A stretch of DNA of 64,000 nucleotides from Brachyspira aalborgi (GCF_008016455.1 NZ_SAXU01000001.1:868001-932000), one strand, 5' to 3'. Positions 27,111-35,275 are shown, counted from the first letter of the stretch. Made by a program: numbers and translations. Notes: a model not told the origin generated them from the letters alone.

Positions 27111-27656
27111 TTAACTTAATATAAGGTCTACAAACAATACATCGTCTATTTGACCGTTTCTAAGCATACTGTTTATTTCTCTTTTAATATCCGCTTTTAA
27201 CTGCTCCCTTCCTTCGTTAGTTCTTAATTGGTCGTAAGTATAAGAACTAATGAGCGCGTATATTCTGTCTTTTATCATATAAACTCTTTCAGGAAGCTCA
27301 ACAGCTAATTGTTTAGCGTTAGCCGTATAAGTTAAAACTATGCTCACTTTAAAATATCTTGTAACATCCATATCCGCCGTATTAGCGTTGAAATCTGGAG
27401 TTATAGGGAAATAAGTTGGAGGCGGTTGTTTTATCATATCGTCCGAAATTCCGCCTTGAACTCCAGAGGCTTTTCCCACGCCTTTTGATACAAAGTAAGC
27501 TATAAGTCCAGAAATTAAAATAACAACTAATAAAGCAGCAATAATCATAAGTATTTTAATAATCATAGGACTTATGCTAAATTTTTTCTTAGGTTTGGCT
27601 TCGGCTTGTTCCTCTTCTTCGCCTTCTTCTAAATCTAAATTTTCTTCGTCTGCCAT
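27111..27656 (-). CDS. fliL: Flagellar basal-body-associated protein FliL
   Basis: FliL is a single-pass membrane protein that surrounds the stator and supports torque. The 181-residue protein has an acidic N-terminal cytoplasmic part (LDLEEGEEEEQAEAKPKKK), one membrane segment (residues about 31-53, IIKILMIIAALLVVILISGLIAYF), and a periplasmic SPFH-like domain ending NSMLRNGQIDDVLFVDLILS, the typical FliL C-terminus. It is the first gene of the operon, 27 bases before fliM. Confidence 0.93.
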   Translation of the reverse strand: MADEENLDLEEGEEEEQAEAKPKKKFSISPMIIKILMIIAALLVVILISGLIAYFVSKGVGKASGVQGGISDDMIKQPPPTYFPITPDFNANTADMDVTRYFKVSIVLTYTANAKQLAVELPERVYMIKDRIYALISSYTYDQLRTNEGREQLKADIKREINSMLRNGQIDDVLFVDLILS

Positions 27657-27688
27657 ATTATTTCCTCTCTTAAATATAATATTCTAAT

Positions 27689-27716
27689 ATTATATAGCAG
27701 AAAATAAATATATCAA
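27689..27716 (-). promoter_or_regulatory. Sigma-70-like promoter of the fliL-fliM-fliY operon
   Basis: On the minus strand: TTGATA (27716-27711), 16-base spacer, TATAAT (27694-27689), about 33 bases before the fliL ATG. No sigma-28 motif is evident. Confidence 0.55.
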
Positions 27717-27864
27717 TTCTTATGTTAACTTTATAAATATTTACTGCTTTTAATATAATATCGGTATAGTAAAAAAATACTTAACATATTTTTTATGCAA
27801 TTGTAAAAAGAGTTTTATTATAATTATTTAGTTCCATTAAATAAATAAATTTTATAAAAAGTGG

Positions 27865-28012
27865 ACTGCTCGTCAACGGCAGACTTTAGTCTCAGCAGAC
27901 GCTTGCAATGATAGTGGGAGATATTGCTTGGCTTCTAACCGACTTGTTGTGTCAGTAACTTCGCATAACGGTAAAAAATAGTCATTGCAATGACAATATT
28001 TTTATGAAATAA
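27865..28012. repeat. Degenerate dispersed palindromic (REP-like) repeat, copy 4
   Basis: Contains 'ggcagactttagtc', 'attgcttggcttctaaccga' and 'tcattgcaatgacaat', plus the tail 'atttttatgaaataaaaaa' shared with the copy at 1.4 kb. It occupies the middle of the 694-base gap between fliL and the dehydratase operon. The remaining part of that gap (28105-28340) shows only a weak 26-codon ORF and nothing I can support. Confidence 0.5.
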
Positions 28013-28073
28013 AAAAATTGAATTAAATTTAATTATATAATTAAAAATATAATTATTAATATATAAATACTTG

Positions 28074-28101
28074 TTGAAAAATAATTAAAATGTTATATAA
28101 T
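28074..28101 (+). promoter_or_regulatory. Candidate promoter for the dehydratase/desulfurase operon
   Basis: TTGAAA (28074-28079), 16-base spacer, TATAAT (28096-28101). It would produce a leader of about 240 bases before the first ATG at 28351. Confidence 0.45.
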
Positions 28102-28350
28102 ATTTAATATAGCGATAAAATATTGATATTTAAGATTTGGAAATTTTGGAGATATTAATCTTTATGATAGAATATTTTTCAATATCAAAAATAATAGTAG
28201 CCATATCGTATTTGGCAAAGAAACATACAAAGCATATATTCTAATCTAAAAAGTCCATAGTTTATAGACTCTAAAAATAAATTTTTGTAAACACTACTAT
28301 AAAATATAAAACAATAAAATTAAAAAATTTAAATTAATAGGAGAAATTAT

Positions 28351-29496
28351 ATGTCTAACAAATTGCCAGATGTTTTTGAATCTTTTAACGACGCGCGTAA
28401 AAAAGGTTTTCTTACTATGAAAGAAGAAAAAGATAAAGGAAGAAAAGTCGTAGGAACTTTTTGCACATACACTCCGAGAGAGTTAATATATGCGGCGGAT
28501 GCCATGTCGGTGTCTCTATGTTCTACAAGCGATGAAACCGTTCCAGATGCAGAAAAAGTATTGCCAAAAAATTTATGTCCTTTGGTAAAATCAAGCTACG
28601 GTTTTGCAATAACCGATAAATGCCCTTACATGTATTTTTCGGATATTATAATCGGCGAGACTACATGTGACGCTAAAAAGAAAATGTATGAACTCTTGGG
28701 AGAGATAAAAGACACTTATGTTATGCAGCTTCCTCATTCTAAAAATAATTTTTCTATGGCACTTTGGAAAAACGAACTTGTCGAGCTAATAAAAAAATTA
28801 GAAGAAAAGTTTGGTGTTAAGATAACGGAAGATAAAATAAAAGAAGCGATTAAATTATGCAATAAAGAGAGAAAAGCGATGAAAGAATTCTTTAATTTGG
28901 CTAAACTTAATCCTTCGCCAATAAAGGGAACGGATATGCATGAAGCTTTGTATTCTTCCAACTTCAAGTTTGACAGAGAGCTTTATATAAACGAAATAAA
29001 ATCTTTGACTAATTCGCTTAAAGAAAAATACGATAGCGGAGAGACTCCGTTTAAAAAAGGAACGCCAAGAATACTTATAACGGGATGTCCTACAGGAGGG
29101 CTTGTCGATAAAATTGTAAAACAGCTTGAAGAGGCGGGAAGTTCTGTAGTTTGTTTTGAAAATTGCGTTGGAACTAAAAATTTTGAAATGCTTGTGGACG
29201 AAAATAAAGAGCCTATAGACGCTATAGCCGAAAGATATTTAAATATTCCATGTTCTATAATGACGCCAAATGACGGTAGAATGGATAGAATAAAAGAATA
29301 TATAAAAGATTATAGCGTAGACGGAGTAGTCGATGTCACTCTTACCGCTTGCCATACTTATGCTATAGAAACCAAAAAAGTTAGAAGAGCGGTTGAAGGA
29401 TGTGGAAAATCTTATTTGGCTATAGAAACTAATTATTCAAATAGCGATTCGGGACAACTTAAAACGAGACTTGAAGCCTTTGTAGAGATGCTATGA
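28351..29496 (+). CDS. 2-hydroxyacyl-CoA dehydratase / double-cubane cluster protein family
   Basis: The 381-residue iron-sulfur protein belongs to the HgdB/BcrC/FldC family that includes the double-cubane [8Fe-9S] cluster proteins (E. coli YjiM-like). Family features are GTFCTYTPRELIYAADAM, NLCPLVKSSYGFA, the second Cys in DKCPYMYFSD, GETTCDAKKKM, ITGCPTGG and VTLTACHTYAIE. Such proteins use an ATP-driven activase to inject a low-potential electron; dehydratases have two such subunits, whereas only one is present here, which favours the single-subunit double-cubane type. AGGAG precedes the ATG. Its stop overlaps the next gene by four bases. The substrate is unknown. Confidence 0.85.
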   Translation: MSNKLPDVFESFNDARKKGFLTMKEEKDKGRKVVGTFCTYTPRELIYAADAMSVSLCSTSDETVPDAEKVLPKNLCPLVKSSYGFAITDKCPYMYFSDIIIGETTCDAKKKMYELLGEIKDTYVMQLPHSKNNFSMALWKNELVELIKKLEEKFGVKITEDKIKEAIKLCNKERKAMKEFFNLAKLNPSPIKGTDMHEALYSSNFKFDRELYINEIKSLTNSLKEKYDSGETPFKKGTPRILITGCPTGGLVDKIVKQLEEAGSSVVCFENCVGTKNFEMLVDENKEPIDAIAERYLNIPCSIMTPNDGRMDRIKEYIKDYSVDGVVDVTLTACHTYAIETKKVRRAVEGCGKSYLAIETNYSNSDSGQLKTRLEAFVEML

Positions 29497-30638
29497 TTTA
29501 TTTTGATAACGCCGCTACGACTTTAAAAAAGCCTAAAGAAGTAGCCGTAGCGGTATATGAAGCTATTAATAATTTTTCAAATGCATCGAGAGGCTCTTAT
29601 GAATTGTCTCTAAATTCCGAAAGAATTATTTTATCGGCAAGAGAGAGATTAAAAAAGCTATTCAATGCGGATTCTCCAAATTGTATAGCTTTCACAAATA
29701 ATTCTACAGAAGCTCTTAATATTGCCATAAAAGGTTTGATTAATAAAAACGACCATATTATAACTACTTCTTTTGAACATAATAGCGTATTAAGACCCAT
29801 TTACGAAATGGAAAATATAGGAACTGAAGTTACAATTATTAAAGCCGATAAAAGAGGAATCATAAATTATAATGAAATAGAAAATAATATTAAAGAAAAT
29901 ACAAAAGCGATTATTTGCGCGCATGCCTCGAATGTTATCGGAAATATTTTGGATATTTCTTTAATAGGAAAAATCGCTAAAAAATATAAATTGATTTTTA
30001 TATTGGACGCTTCTCAAACCGCGGGATGCGTTCCGATAGACATTAAAAATAATTTTATAGATGTTTTATGTTTTACGGGACATAAAGGATTAATGGGACC
30101 TCAAGGAACTGGAGGATTATGCGTTAGAAAAGATTTGTATATAAAGCCTTTGAAAACGGGAGGAACGGGAATTAAAAGCTATTCAAAAACTCATCCTAAA
30201 GATATGCCTACGAGGCTTGAAGCTGGGACATTAAATGGACATGGAATAGCTGGATTAAACGCCGCTTTAGAGTTTATAGAAAATGAAACCATAGAAAAAA
30301 TAATGAAGCATGACAGAGAATTGAGCCGTTATTTTTATGACTCTATTAAAAATATTGAGAATATAAAATTTTACGGAGATTATAAAACAGACAATAGGGT
30401 GTCGATAGTCGCTTTAAATATAGGCGAAATAGATTCTTCAAAAATATCCGATATTCTATCAAACGATTATAATATTGCCACGAGACCAGGGGCTCATTGC
30501 GCTCCTTTAATGCATGAAGCTTTAGGGACGGTAAATCAAGGAATAGCGAGATTTAGTTTTTCTTATTTTAATACTTTTGAGGAAATCGACAAAGGAATAG
30601 AGGCTATAAAAGAAATAAGCTCTAAATTTAAAAAATAG
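29493..30638 (+). CDS. Cysteine desulfurase-like class V aminotransferase
   Basis: The 381-residue PLP enzyme of the class V aminotransferase fold is of the CsdA/SufS type, releasing sulfur from cysteine as a persulfide. It begins IYFDNAATTLKKP. The PLP pocket is visible in TNNSTEALNIAI, the Asp/Gln pair in LDASQTAG, the Schiff-base Lys in TGHKGLMGPQGTGGL, and the catalytic Cys in TRPGAHCAPLMHEALGT. The ATG overlaps the upstream dehydratase-family stop (ATGA-type), so the two are translationally coupled. With the DUF3343 gene in the same operon it probably supplies sulfur or selenium to this system rather than to general Fe-S assembly. Confidence 0.9.
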   Translation: MIYFDNAATTLKKPKEVAVAVYEAINNFSNASRGSYELSLNSERIILSARERLKKLFNADSPNCIAFTNNSTEALNIAIKGLINKNDHIITTSFEHNSVLRPIYEMENIGTEVTIIKADKRGIINYNEIENNIKENTKAIICAHASNVIGNILDISLIGKIAKKYKLIFILDASQTAGCVPIDIKNNFIDVLCFTGHKGLMGPQGTGGLCVRKDLYIKPLKTGGTGIKSYSKTHPKDMPTRLEAGTLNGHGIAGLNAALEFIENETIEKIMKHDRELSRYFYDSIKNIENIKFYGDYKTDNRVSIVALNIGEIDSSKISDILSNDYNIATRPGAHCAPLMHEALGTVNQGIARFSFSYFNTFEEIDKGIEAIKEISSKFKK

Positions 30639-30647
30639 GTATAAAAA

Positions 30648-31424
30648 ATGTATTATGTCGGAATAGATATAGGCTCTACCGCTTCAAAAGTAGCCGTTTA
30701 TGACGAAAATAAAAAAGAATTTATAGATTTATTTATGCTTCCTACGGGATGGTCTGGAATAGAAACCGCTTCAAAAATATTTAAAACCTTAAAAGAAAAA
30801 AATATTAATAAAGATAATTCATATTTTGTAGGCACTGGATACGGAAGAGTGGCTATAGAATATGCAAACGATACGATAACCGAAATAACATGTCATGCGA
30901 AAGGAACTAATTTTTTATTCAATAATTTAAGCGGCACTTTAATAGATATCGGCGGACAGGATACTAAAATCATAAAAATAAAAGACGGCAAAGTGGATAA
31001 TTTTATTATGAACGATAAATGCTCGGCGGGAACGGGAAGATTTATAGAATTGATGGCTAACTCTCTCGGCTGCTCGATAAACGATTTGATTAAAGAGGCT
31101 GAAAAATGCGAATCAACCGATATAAGCATAAGTTCTACTTGCACGGTATTCGCGGAGACGGAAGTTATAAGCCTTAAATCTTCAGGAAAGAAAAAAGAAG
31201 AAATCGCTTTCGCCATAGTGTCGTCTGTTGCAAATAAAGTCGCTTCGTTATGCGGAAAGTTTAAAGACGATAATTATTTTCTTACGGGAGGTTTATGCGT
31301 ATTTCCGTATTTGGTGAAATCTTTAGAAAAATCGCTTTGCGGTAAAGTGATAACTGACGATAGAGGGCAATACGCCGGAGCTATTGGAGCGGCTATTATA
31401 GGATTTGATAAAAATAATAAATAA
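30648..31424 (+). CDS. Acyl-CoA dehydratase activase (HgdC/YjiL-type ATPase)
   Basis: The 258-residue ASKHA-fold ATPase reduces its partner dehydratase-family protein in an ATP-dependent manner. It shows YVGIDIGSTASKVAVYD (phosphate 1), TGYGR, LIDIGGQDTKIIKI (phosphate 2), and the two cysteines that bridge one [4Fe-4S] cluster at the dimer interface, in NDKCSAGTGRF and SSTCTVFAETEV. The final ATP motif is FLTGGLCVFPYL. Length fits the short activase class. It follows the desulfurase by nine bases and overlaps the DUF3343 gene. Confidence 0.93.
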   Translation: MYYVGIDIGSTASKVAVYDENKKEFIDLFMLPTGWSGIETASKIFKTLKEKNINKDNSYFVGTGYGRVAIEYANDTITEITCHAKGTNFLFNNLSGTLIDIGGQDTKIIKIKDGKVDNFIMNDKCSAGTGRFIELMANSLGCSINDLIKEAEKCESTDISISSTCTVFAETEVISLKSSGKKKEEIAFAIVSSVANKVASLCGKFKDDNYFLTGGLCVFPYLVKSLEKSLCGKVITDDRGQYAGAIGAAIIGFDKNNK

Positions 31425-31683
31425 AGGACTTAAAAGATTTTATATGATAGAAAAAAATGAAAAAAGACTTATAATAACTTTTAATACTACAACTGATGTT
31501 TTGAGAGCCGAAAAAGTATTTAAAGAAAATAATATTTTAGGAAAAATAATTTCTATTCCAAGCGAAATATCGGCGGGATGCGGTTTGACTTGGGAATCTA
31601 AAATTGAATTAAGAGAAGTATTGATAAAAATATTAAAAGAAAATAATATTGAATACGATAATATTTACGAAATTAATAAATAA
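31405..31683 (+). CDS. DUF3343 protein, putative Se/S carrier-like
   Basis: A 92-residue protein of the DUF3343 family, annotated in Pfam as a putative Se/S carrier-like domain. The visible core is RLIITFNTTTDVLRAEKVFKENN, then ISIPSEISAGCGLTWE with the single conserved Cys in the AGCGL motif, which could carry a persulfide or selenide. A better start may be the ATG at 31444 (MIEKNEKRLIITF), because the first 13 residues overlap the activase gene. It closes the operon and forms a logical acceptor for the desulfurase. Confidence 0.8.
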   Translation: MIKIINKGLKRFYMIEKNEKRLIITFNTTTDVLRAEKVFKENNILGKIISIPSEISAGCGLTWESKIELREVLIKILKENNIEYDNIYEINK

Positions 31684-31739
31684 TTTTTATATTTTATAAA
31701 ATAAAGTAAATTTTTAAAATTAAAATTAAGGAAGTAAAA

Positions 31740-32864
31740 ATGCAAGACCCAAGAATAAATAAATTAGCGGAAAGTTTGGTTAACTATTCCTGTAAAGTTA
31801 ATAAAAATGAAAATGTTTTAATAAAAGTTTATGGAGAGAGCGAAGAGCATAATTTGGTTAAAGCTTTGATAAAAGAAGTTTATAAAGTCGGAGGAAATCC
31901 TTTCGTATGGAATCATAACCCGCAAATAATGATAGAATTACTTAAAGAATGCAATGAAGAGCAGATAAAATTATGGGCGGAATCCGATTTGGCGCTTATG
32001 CGAAAAATGGACGCTTATATCGGAATATGGGGCGGTTCAAATAACGCGGAAAATTCTTCGGTTAGAAGAGAGAATAATCAAATATACGAAAAATTTTATT
32101 CTAATCCCGTTCATATGCATGAGAGAGTGAAAAATACAAAATGGGTTATACTTAATTATCCGACTCCTTCTATGGCTCAGCAGGCTTCAATGAGCAGCGA
32201 TGAATTTGAAGATTTTTATTTTAAAGTATGCAATTTGGATTATTCTAAAATGTCAAAAGCTATGGATAATTTAGTAGAGCTTATGGATAAAACAGATAAA
32301 GTAAAAATAATCGGCGAAGGAACGGATTTAACTTTTTCAATAAAAAATATTAAAGCTATTAAATGCGCGGGCGAAATGAATATTCCTGATGGAGAAGTTT
32401 TTACCGCTCCCGTTAGAGAATCGGTTAATGGAATTTTATCTTATAACGCTCCTTCTTTATATAACGATGGATTTACTTACGAGAATATAAAATTTGAATT
32501 TAAAAACGGAAAAATTATAAAAGCTACGGCAAACGATACTAAAAGAATAAACGAAATTTTAGATACGGACGAAGGCGCAAGATATATAGGCGAGTTTTCT
32601 TTGGGAGTTAATCCTTATATAACAAAACCTATGAAAGATATTTTATTTGACGAAAAAATAATGGGAAGCTTTCATTTTACGCCAGGCTCTTGTTACGATG
32701 AAGCGCCTAACGGAAATAAATCTATTATTCATTGGGATTTAGTTTGCATTCAGACGGAAGATTACGGCGGAGGCGAAATTTATTTTGACGATATATTGAT
32801 AAGGAAAAACGGAATTTTTGTAGTCGATAGTTTGAAATGTCTCAATCCTGAAAACTTATATTAA
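31740..32864 (+). CDS. M29-family aminopeptidase (AmpS/AmpT-like)
   Basis: The 374-residue metallo-aminopeptidase of family M29 removes N-terminal residues from peptides in the cytoplasm. It begins RINKLAESLVNYSCKVNKNENVLIKVYG. Metal-binding residues of the family are visible in AGEMNIPDGEVFTAPV (Glu), FSLGVNPYI, MGSFHFTPGSCYDEAPNGNKSIIHWDLV (His/Asp) and a final GGEIYFDDILIRKNG. An AAGGAAG site precedes the ATG. It may belong to the preceding operon (57-base gap) but its role is general. Confidence 0.9.
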   Translation: MQDPRINKLAESLVNYSCKVNKNENVLIKVYGESEEHNLVKALIKEVYKVGGNPFVWNHNPQIMIELLKECNEEQIKLWAESDLALMRKMDAYIGIWGGSNNAENSSVRRENNQIYEKFYSNPVHMHERVKNTKWVILNYPTPSMAQQASMSSDEFEDFYFKVCNLDYSKMSKAMDNLVELMDKTDKVKIIGEGTDLTFSIKNIKAIKCAGEMNIPDGEVFTAPVRESVNGILSYNAPSLYNDGFTYENIKFEFKNGKIIKATANDTKRINEILDTDEGARYIGEFSLGVNPYITKPMKDILFDEKIMGSFHFTPGSCYDEAPNGNKSIIHWDLVCIQTEDYGGGEIYFDDILIRKNGIFVVDSLKCLNPENLY

Positions 32865-32882
32865 TTTATTTTTTATAAAGAA

Positions 32883-33812
32883 TTATTCAATATATTCCTC
32901 AATGCCTTTTGTTGAAGTTTTCCAAGTTATACCATATTTCCAATTTTTCACATCGCAATATTTACAGAAAGGTATCGGTTTCGCTAAAAATTGTAGAATT
33001 TCTTGATAATTTCTTGCTTTATGTATATCAATATAATCATTAACGCTTATCGGAATATTTTTATTAAAAAATTTATTAAAATGTCTTATATTTGAAGGTA
33101 AAGAACATGTATATAATTTTCCATTATCTAAAAATATGCAACTATTTGCTAAATTACAATTTCTAAAATTATACTCTGGATTTTCTTTTCCATCCAAATT
33201 TAGCATATGTTTATAGCTAGTCTTAATAATATTTTCATCATTAAAAAATTGTAATTTTATATTCATGTCTTTACAAATTTCTTTTATTTTATCCCAATCT
33301 ATTTTTATCGGGTATTTTGTCGGCGCTAAAGTAATATTATTATCTTTCATTGATTGCCAAAAGCTATTATCTTGTTTCAATAATAAAATTCCATTTGTAA
33401 TTAATTTTATTTCGGTTTTATCAAAATATTTCCTTGCAATTTCAAAAAATCTTTTTATATTAGGATTTAATAAAGGCTCGCCTCCAATTAAATGAATTGT
33501 ATTTACTTCTCCGTTAGATAATTCGGATAGTCTTTTAATATCTTTTTCAAACACTTCAATATTTGTAAATTCCGGTTCTGCTAATTGGGAGAAATGGTCA
33601 CAACATTGACAATTAAGATTGCAATGTTCCACCAAATGTATATCTATAAAATCTATATTCGCTTTAGGAGTTATTTTATTAAATTGGAAATTAATTAAAT
33701 CATGCTTTGCTCTAATACTTTCAAAAAAATCTCTAACTTTGTCTCTTAATTTTCTATTTGGTATCCACCAAACTATATTATCTATCGTTTTTTTAATATC
33801 TTTGTCATTCAT
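32883..33812 (-). CDS. Radical SAM protein with C-terminal auxiliary Cys cluster and N-terminal VWxIP motif
   Basis: The 309-residue radical SAM enzyme has the cluster motif CxxxCxxC in EHCNLNCQCCDHFSQLA (residues about 63-70), the glycine-rich HLIGGEPLLNPN and later strand motifs (IKLITNGILLL). C-terminal cysteines in NCNLANSCIFLDNGKLYTCSLP and PFCKYCDVKNWKYG form a SPASM/Twitch-like auxiliary cluster site. Its first 25 residues read IDNIVWWIPNRKLRDKVRD, the same tag as in the genes at 11727 and 34094. Genes of this class in glycan loci act on sugars or lipid-linked groups, but the substrate is unknown. GGAG lies seven bases before the ATG, and the upstream region is a candidate invertible promoter. 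Confidence 0.88.
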   Translation of the reverse strand: MNDKDIKKTIDNIVWWIPNRKLRDKVRDFFESIRAKHDLINFQFNKITPKANIDFIDIHLVEHCNLNCQCCDHFSQLAEPEFTNIEVFEKDIKRLSELSNGEVNTIHLIGGEPLLNPNIKRFFEIARKYFDKTEIKLITNGILLLKQDNSFWQSMKDNNITLAPTKYPIKIDWDKIKEICKDMNIKLQFFNDENIIKTSYKHMLNLDGKENPEYNFRNCNLANSCIFLDNGKLYTCSLPSNIRHFNKFFNKNIPISVNDYIDIHKARNYQEILQFLAKPIPFCKYCDVKNWKYGITWKTSTKGIEEYIE

Positions 33813-33828
33813 TTATTTCTCCAGAATT

Positions 33829-34046
33829 AGTTAACATATTGCTTATTATAGGAACATAAATTATTAAATTATGATTAAATTATACTTAATTTTTTGATAA
33901 ATGATTATTTTTTATAAATTAATACTCAGAAAATGATACAAATAAATTTATATTCAACTGTTGATATTTTATTTTTTGTATGTTATAATGAATTTTATTA
34001 TAAATTATTGAGGTTGCATATTCCGATAATAAGCAATATGTTAACT
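33829..34046. repeat. 26-bp inverted repeat enclosing a 166-bp segment with a promoter (candidate invertible switch)
   Basis: The left arm 33829-33854 (agttaacatattgcttatta...) and the right arm 34021-34046 are reverse complements at 25 of 26 positions. They flank 166 AT-rich bases. The left arm lies directly upstream of the ribosome site of the radical SAM gene. The enclosed sigma-70 promoter points rightward at present. This is the geometry of a site-specific DNA inversion switch, though a simple hairpin or small mobile relic remains possible. Confidence 0.75.
33961..33989 (+). promoter_or_regulatory. Sigma-70 promoter inside the inverted repeat, oriented away from the radical SAM gene
   Basis: TTGATA (33961-33966), 17-base spacer, TATAAT (33984-33989). 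In the present orientation it would transcribe rightward, antisense to the GT11-like gene. Inversion between the flanking arms would place it at about 33914-33886 on the minus strand, driving the radical SAM gene with a leader of about 67 bases. Confidence 0.65.
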
Positions 34047-34093
34047 ATGTTATGTAAATATTTTTATAAATCTGAAATTATATTTTAAACTAC

Positions 34094-35089
34094 TTATAAA
34101 GAATTTATATTATCGGGGCTTATTACTATGATATTTTTATTTTTATTAAACATATAAGCGGCTTTTGAAAACGCGCCAATAGTAAATATCATATGTTTTG
34201 ATGAAGACATTAAATACATATCAAAATATACCGTATCTTTATTATCGTTATTAGAGTAAGTATATTCTACTTCTTTCTTCAAATTTATTAATATATTATT
34301 TTTTACCCAATTCATATCGTTTGAAAAGAAAAAGAATTTAGGCTTTATCGGTTTTAATTTTTCTATCATTAAATAAATAGATTTAAAAATATATTCTTTA
34401 TATATAGAATCGTTATTTTTAAATACCGCAAATCCGCCATGCGCTTTAATATCTCCTCTTCTAATATGAACGGCTACCGATGCAGGATGATTAATTATTT
34501 CGTTATGAATAACCAAATTATCGCCTTCAAGTCTATGAAGCAAATGTTTATCAAGGTCAAGTTTTTCTTTTATTTTTTCAAAATCATGATTTAATGGAAG
34601 CGGATAACCGTCAAGATATATATTCTTCATTTTTTTGATATAATTATCTATAGGATACCAAGTTTCGTCTTTAACATAGAATAATCTTTTATACATTTCA
34701 ATCTCATCTTTTGTAGCTATTTCTATATCTAAATCGGGAAAACAATTAGTTAAATCAAAAATTCTTTTTTCTTTTCCCAAAGCATCTTTACCCCAATTTA
34801 AATGCCAAGTAATATCGTATTTTATCCTTACATTATCATAATTTTGTTTAATAGATTCTCCAATAAAATATTTACCCAACTGTCCCGTAAATCCATCACT
34901 TTGCCATATTATAATAGTTCTTTCGTCTTTATCGCTTTCTGCCGAATTATTTTTATTCATTAAATATTCTACTTTATAAGCGGTATTTACAATATCGTTA
35001 AGAATATTTCTCATATTATCTCTTTTGCTCTTTTTGGGTATAATCCAAACTAATTTATTTACTAGGTCTGTATAATTTTTATAAAGCAT
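34094..35089 (-). CDS. Glycosyltransferase family 11-like (alpha-1,2-fucosyltransferase-type) with N-terminal VWxIP motif
   Basis: The 331-residue protein carries the GT11 hallmarks: DGFTGQLGKYF (residues about 65-75, equivalent to the G-x-G-N-Q-x-F-Q-Y loop), the GDP-sugar-binding motif AVHIRRGDI (207-214), FFFFSNDMNWVK and MYLMSSSKHMIFTIGAFSKAAYMFN, equivalent to the terminal motif of the family. These enzymes transfer fucose, or a related sugar, to surface glycans. Residues 8-30 (TDLVNKLVWIIPKKSKRDNMR) show the tag found in the genes at 11727 and 32883. An AGAGG site precedes the ATG. The promoter and leader repeat mirror those of the methyltransferase gene. Confidence 0.8.
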   Translation of the reverse strand: MLYKNYTDLVNKLVWIIPKKSKRDNMRNILNDIVNTAYKVEYLMNKNNSAESDKDERTIIIWQSDGFTGQLGKYFIGESIKQNYDNVRIKYDITWHLNWGKDALGKEKRIFDLTNCFPDLDIEIATKDEIEMYKRLFYVKDETWYPIDNYIKKMKNIYLDGYPLPLNHDFEKIKEKLDLDKHLLHRLEGDNLVIHNEIINHPASVAVHIRRGDIKAHGGFAVFKNNDSIYKEYIFKSIYLMIEKLKPIKPKFFFFSNDMNWVKNNILINLKKEVEYTYSNNDNKDTVYFDMYLMSSSKHMIFTIGAFSKAAYMFNKNKNIIVISPDNINSL

Positions 35090-35236
35090 AATTTATACCT
35101 CTAAATAAAAATAGATAACTCAATAAATATTTGAATTTATAAAAATAATGACAATATATATAATTTAATGTATATGCATATATAAATAAGTTTTTATTTT
35201 TTGAAAAGTATTTTAAAAAATTTAAAATTATATTAA

Positions 35237-35275
35237 TTGGCGATTGGCGATTGGCGATTGGCGATTGGCGATTGG
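35237..35275. repeat. Heptanucleotide tandem repeat (ttggcga), about 5.5 copies
   Basis: Five perfect copies of ttggcga (35237-35271) plus a partial copy. It lies about 43 bases downstream of the promoter's -10 box on the minus strand and 148 bases before the GT11-like start codon, in the transcribed leader. The unit sequence differs from that at 12.7 kb, but unit length and placement are the same. Confidence 0.95.

Noticed and set aside
28164-28244. 26-codon ORF (MIEYFSISKIIVAISYLAKK...) in the leader of the dehydratase operon
   Set aside because: The nearest GGAGA is too far from the ATG and the ORF is very short and AT-rich; not enough support to call it.
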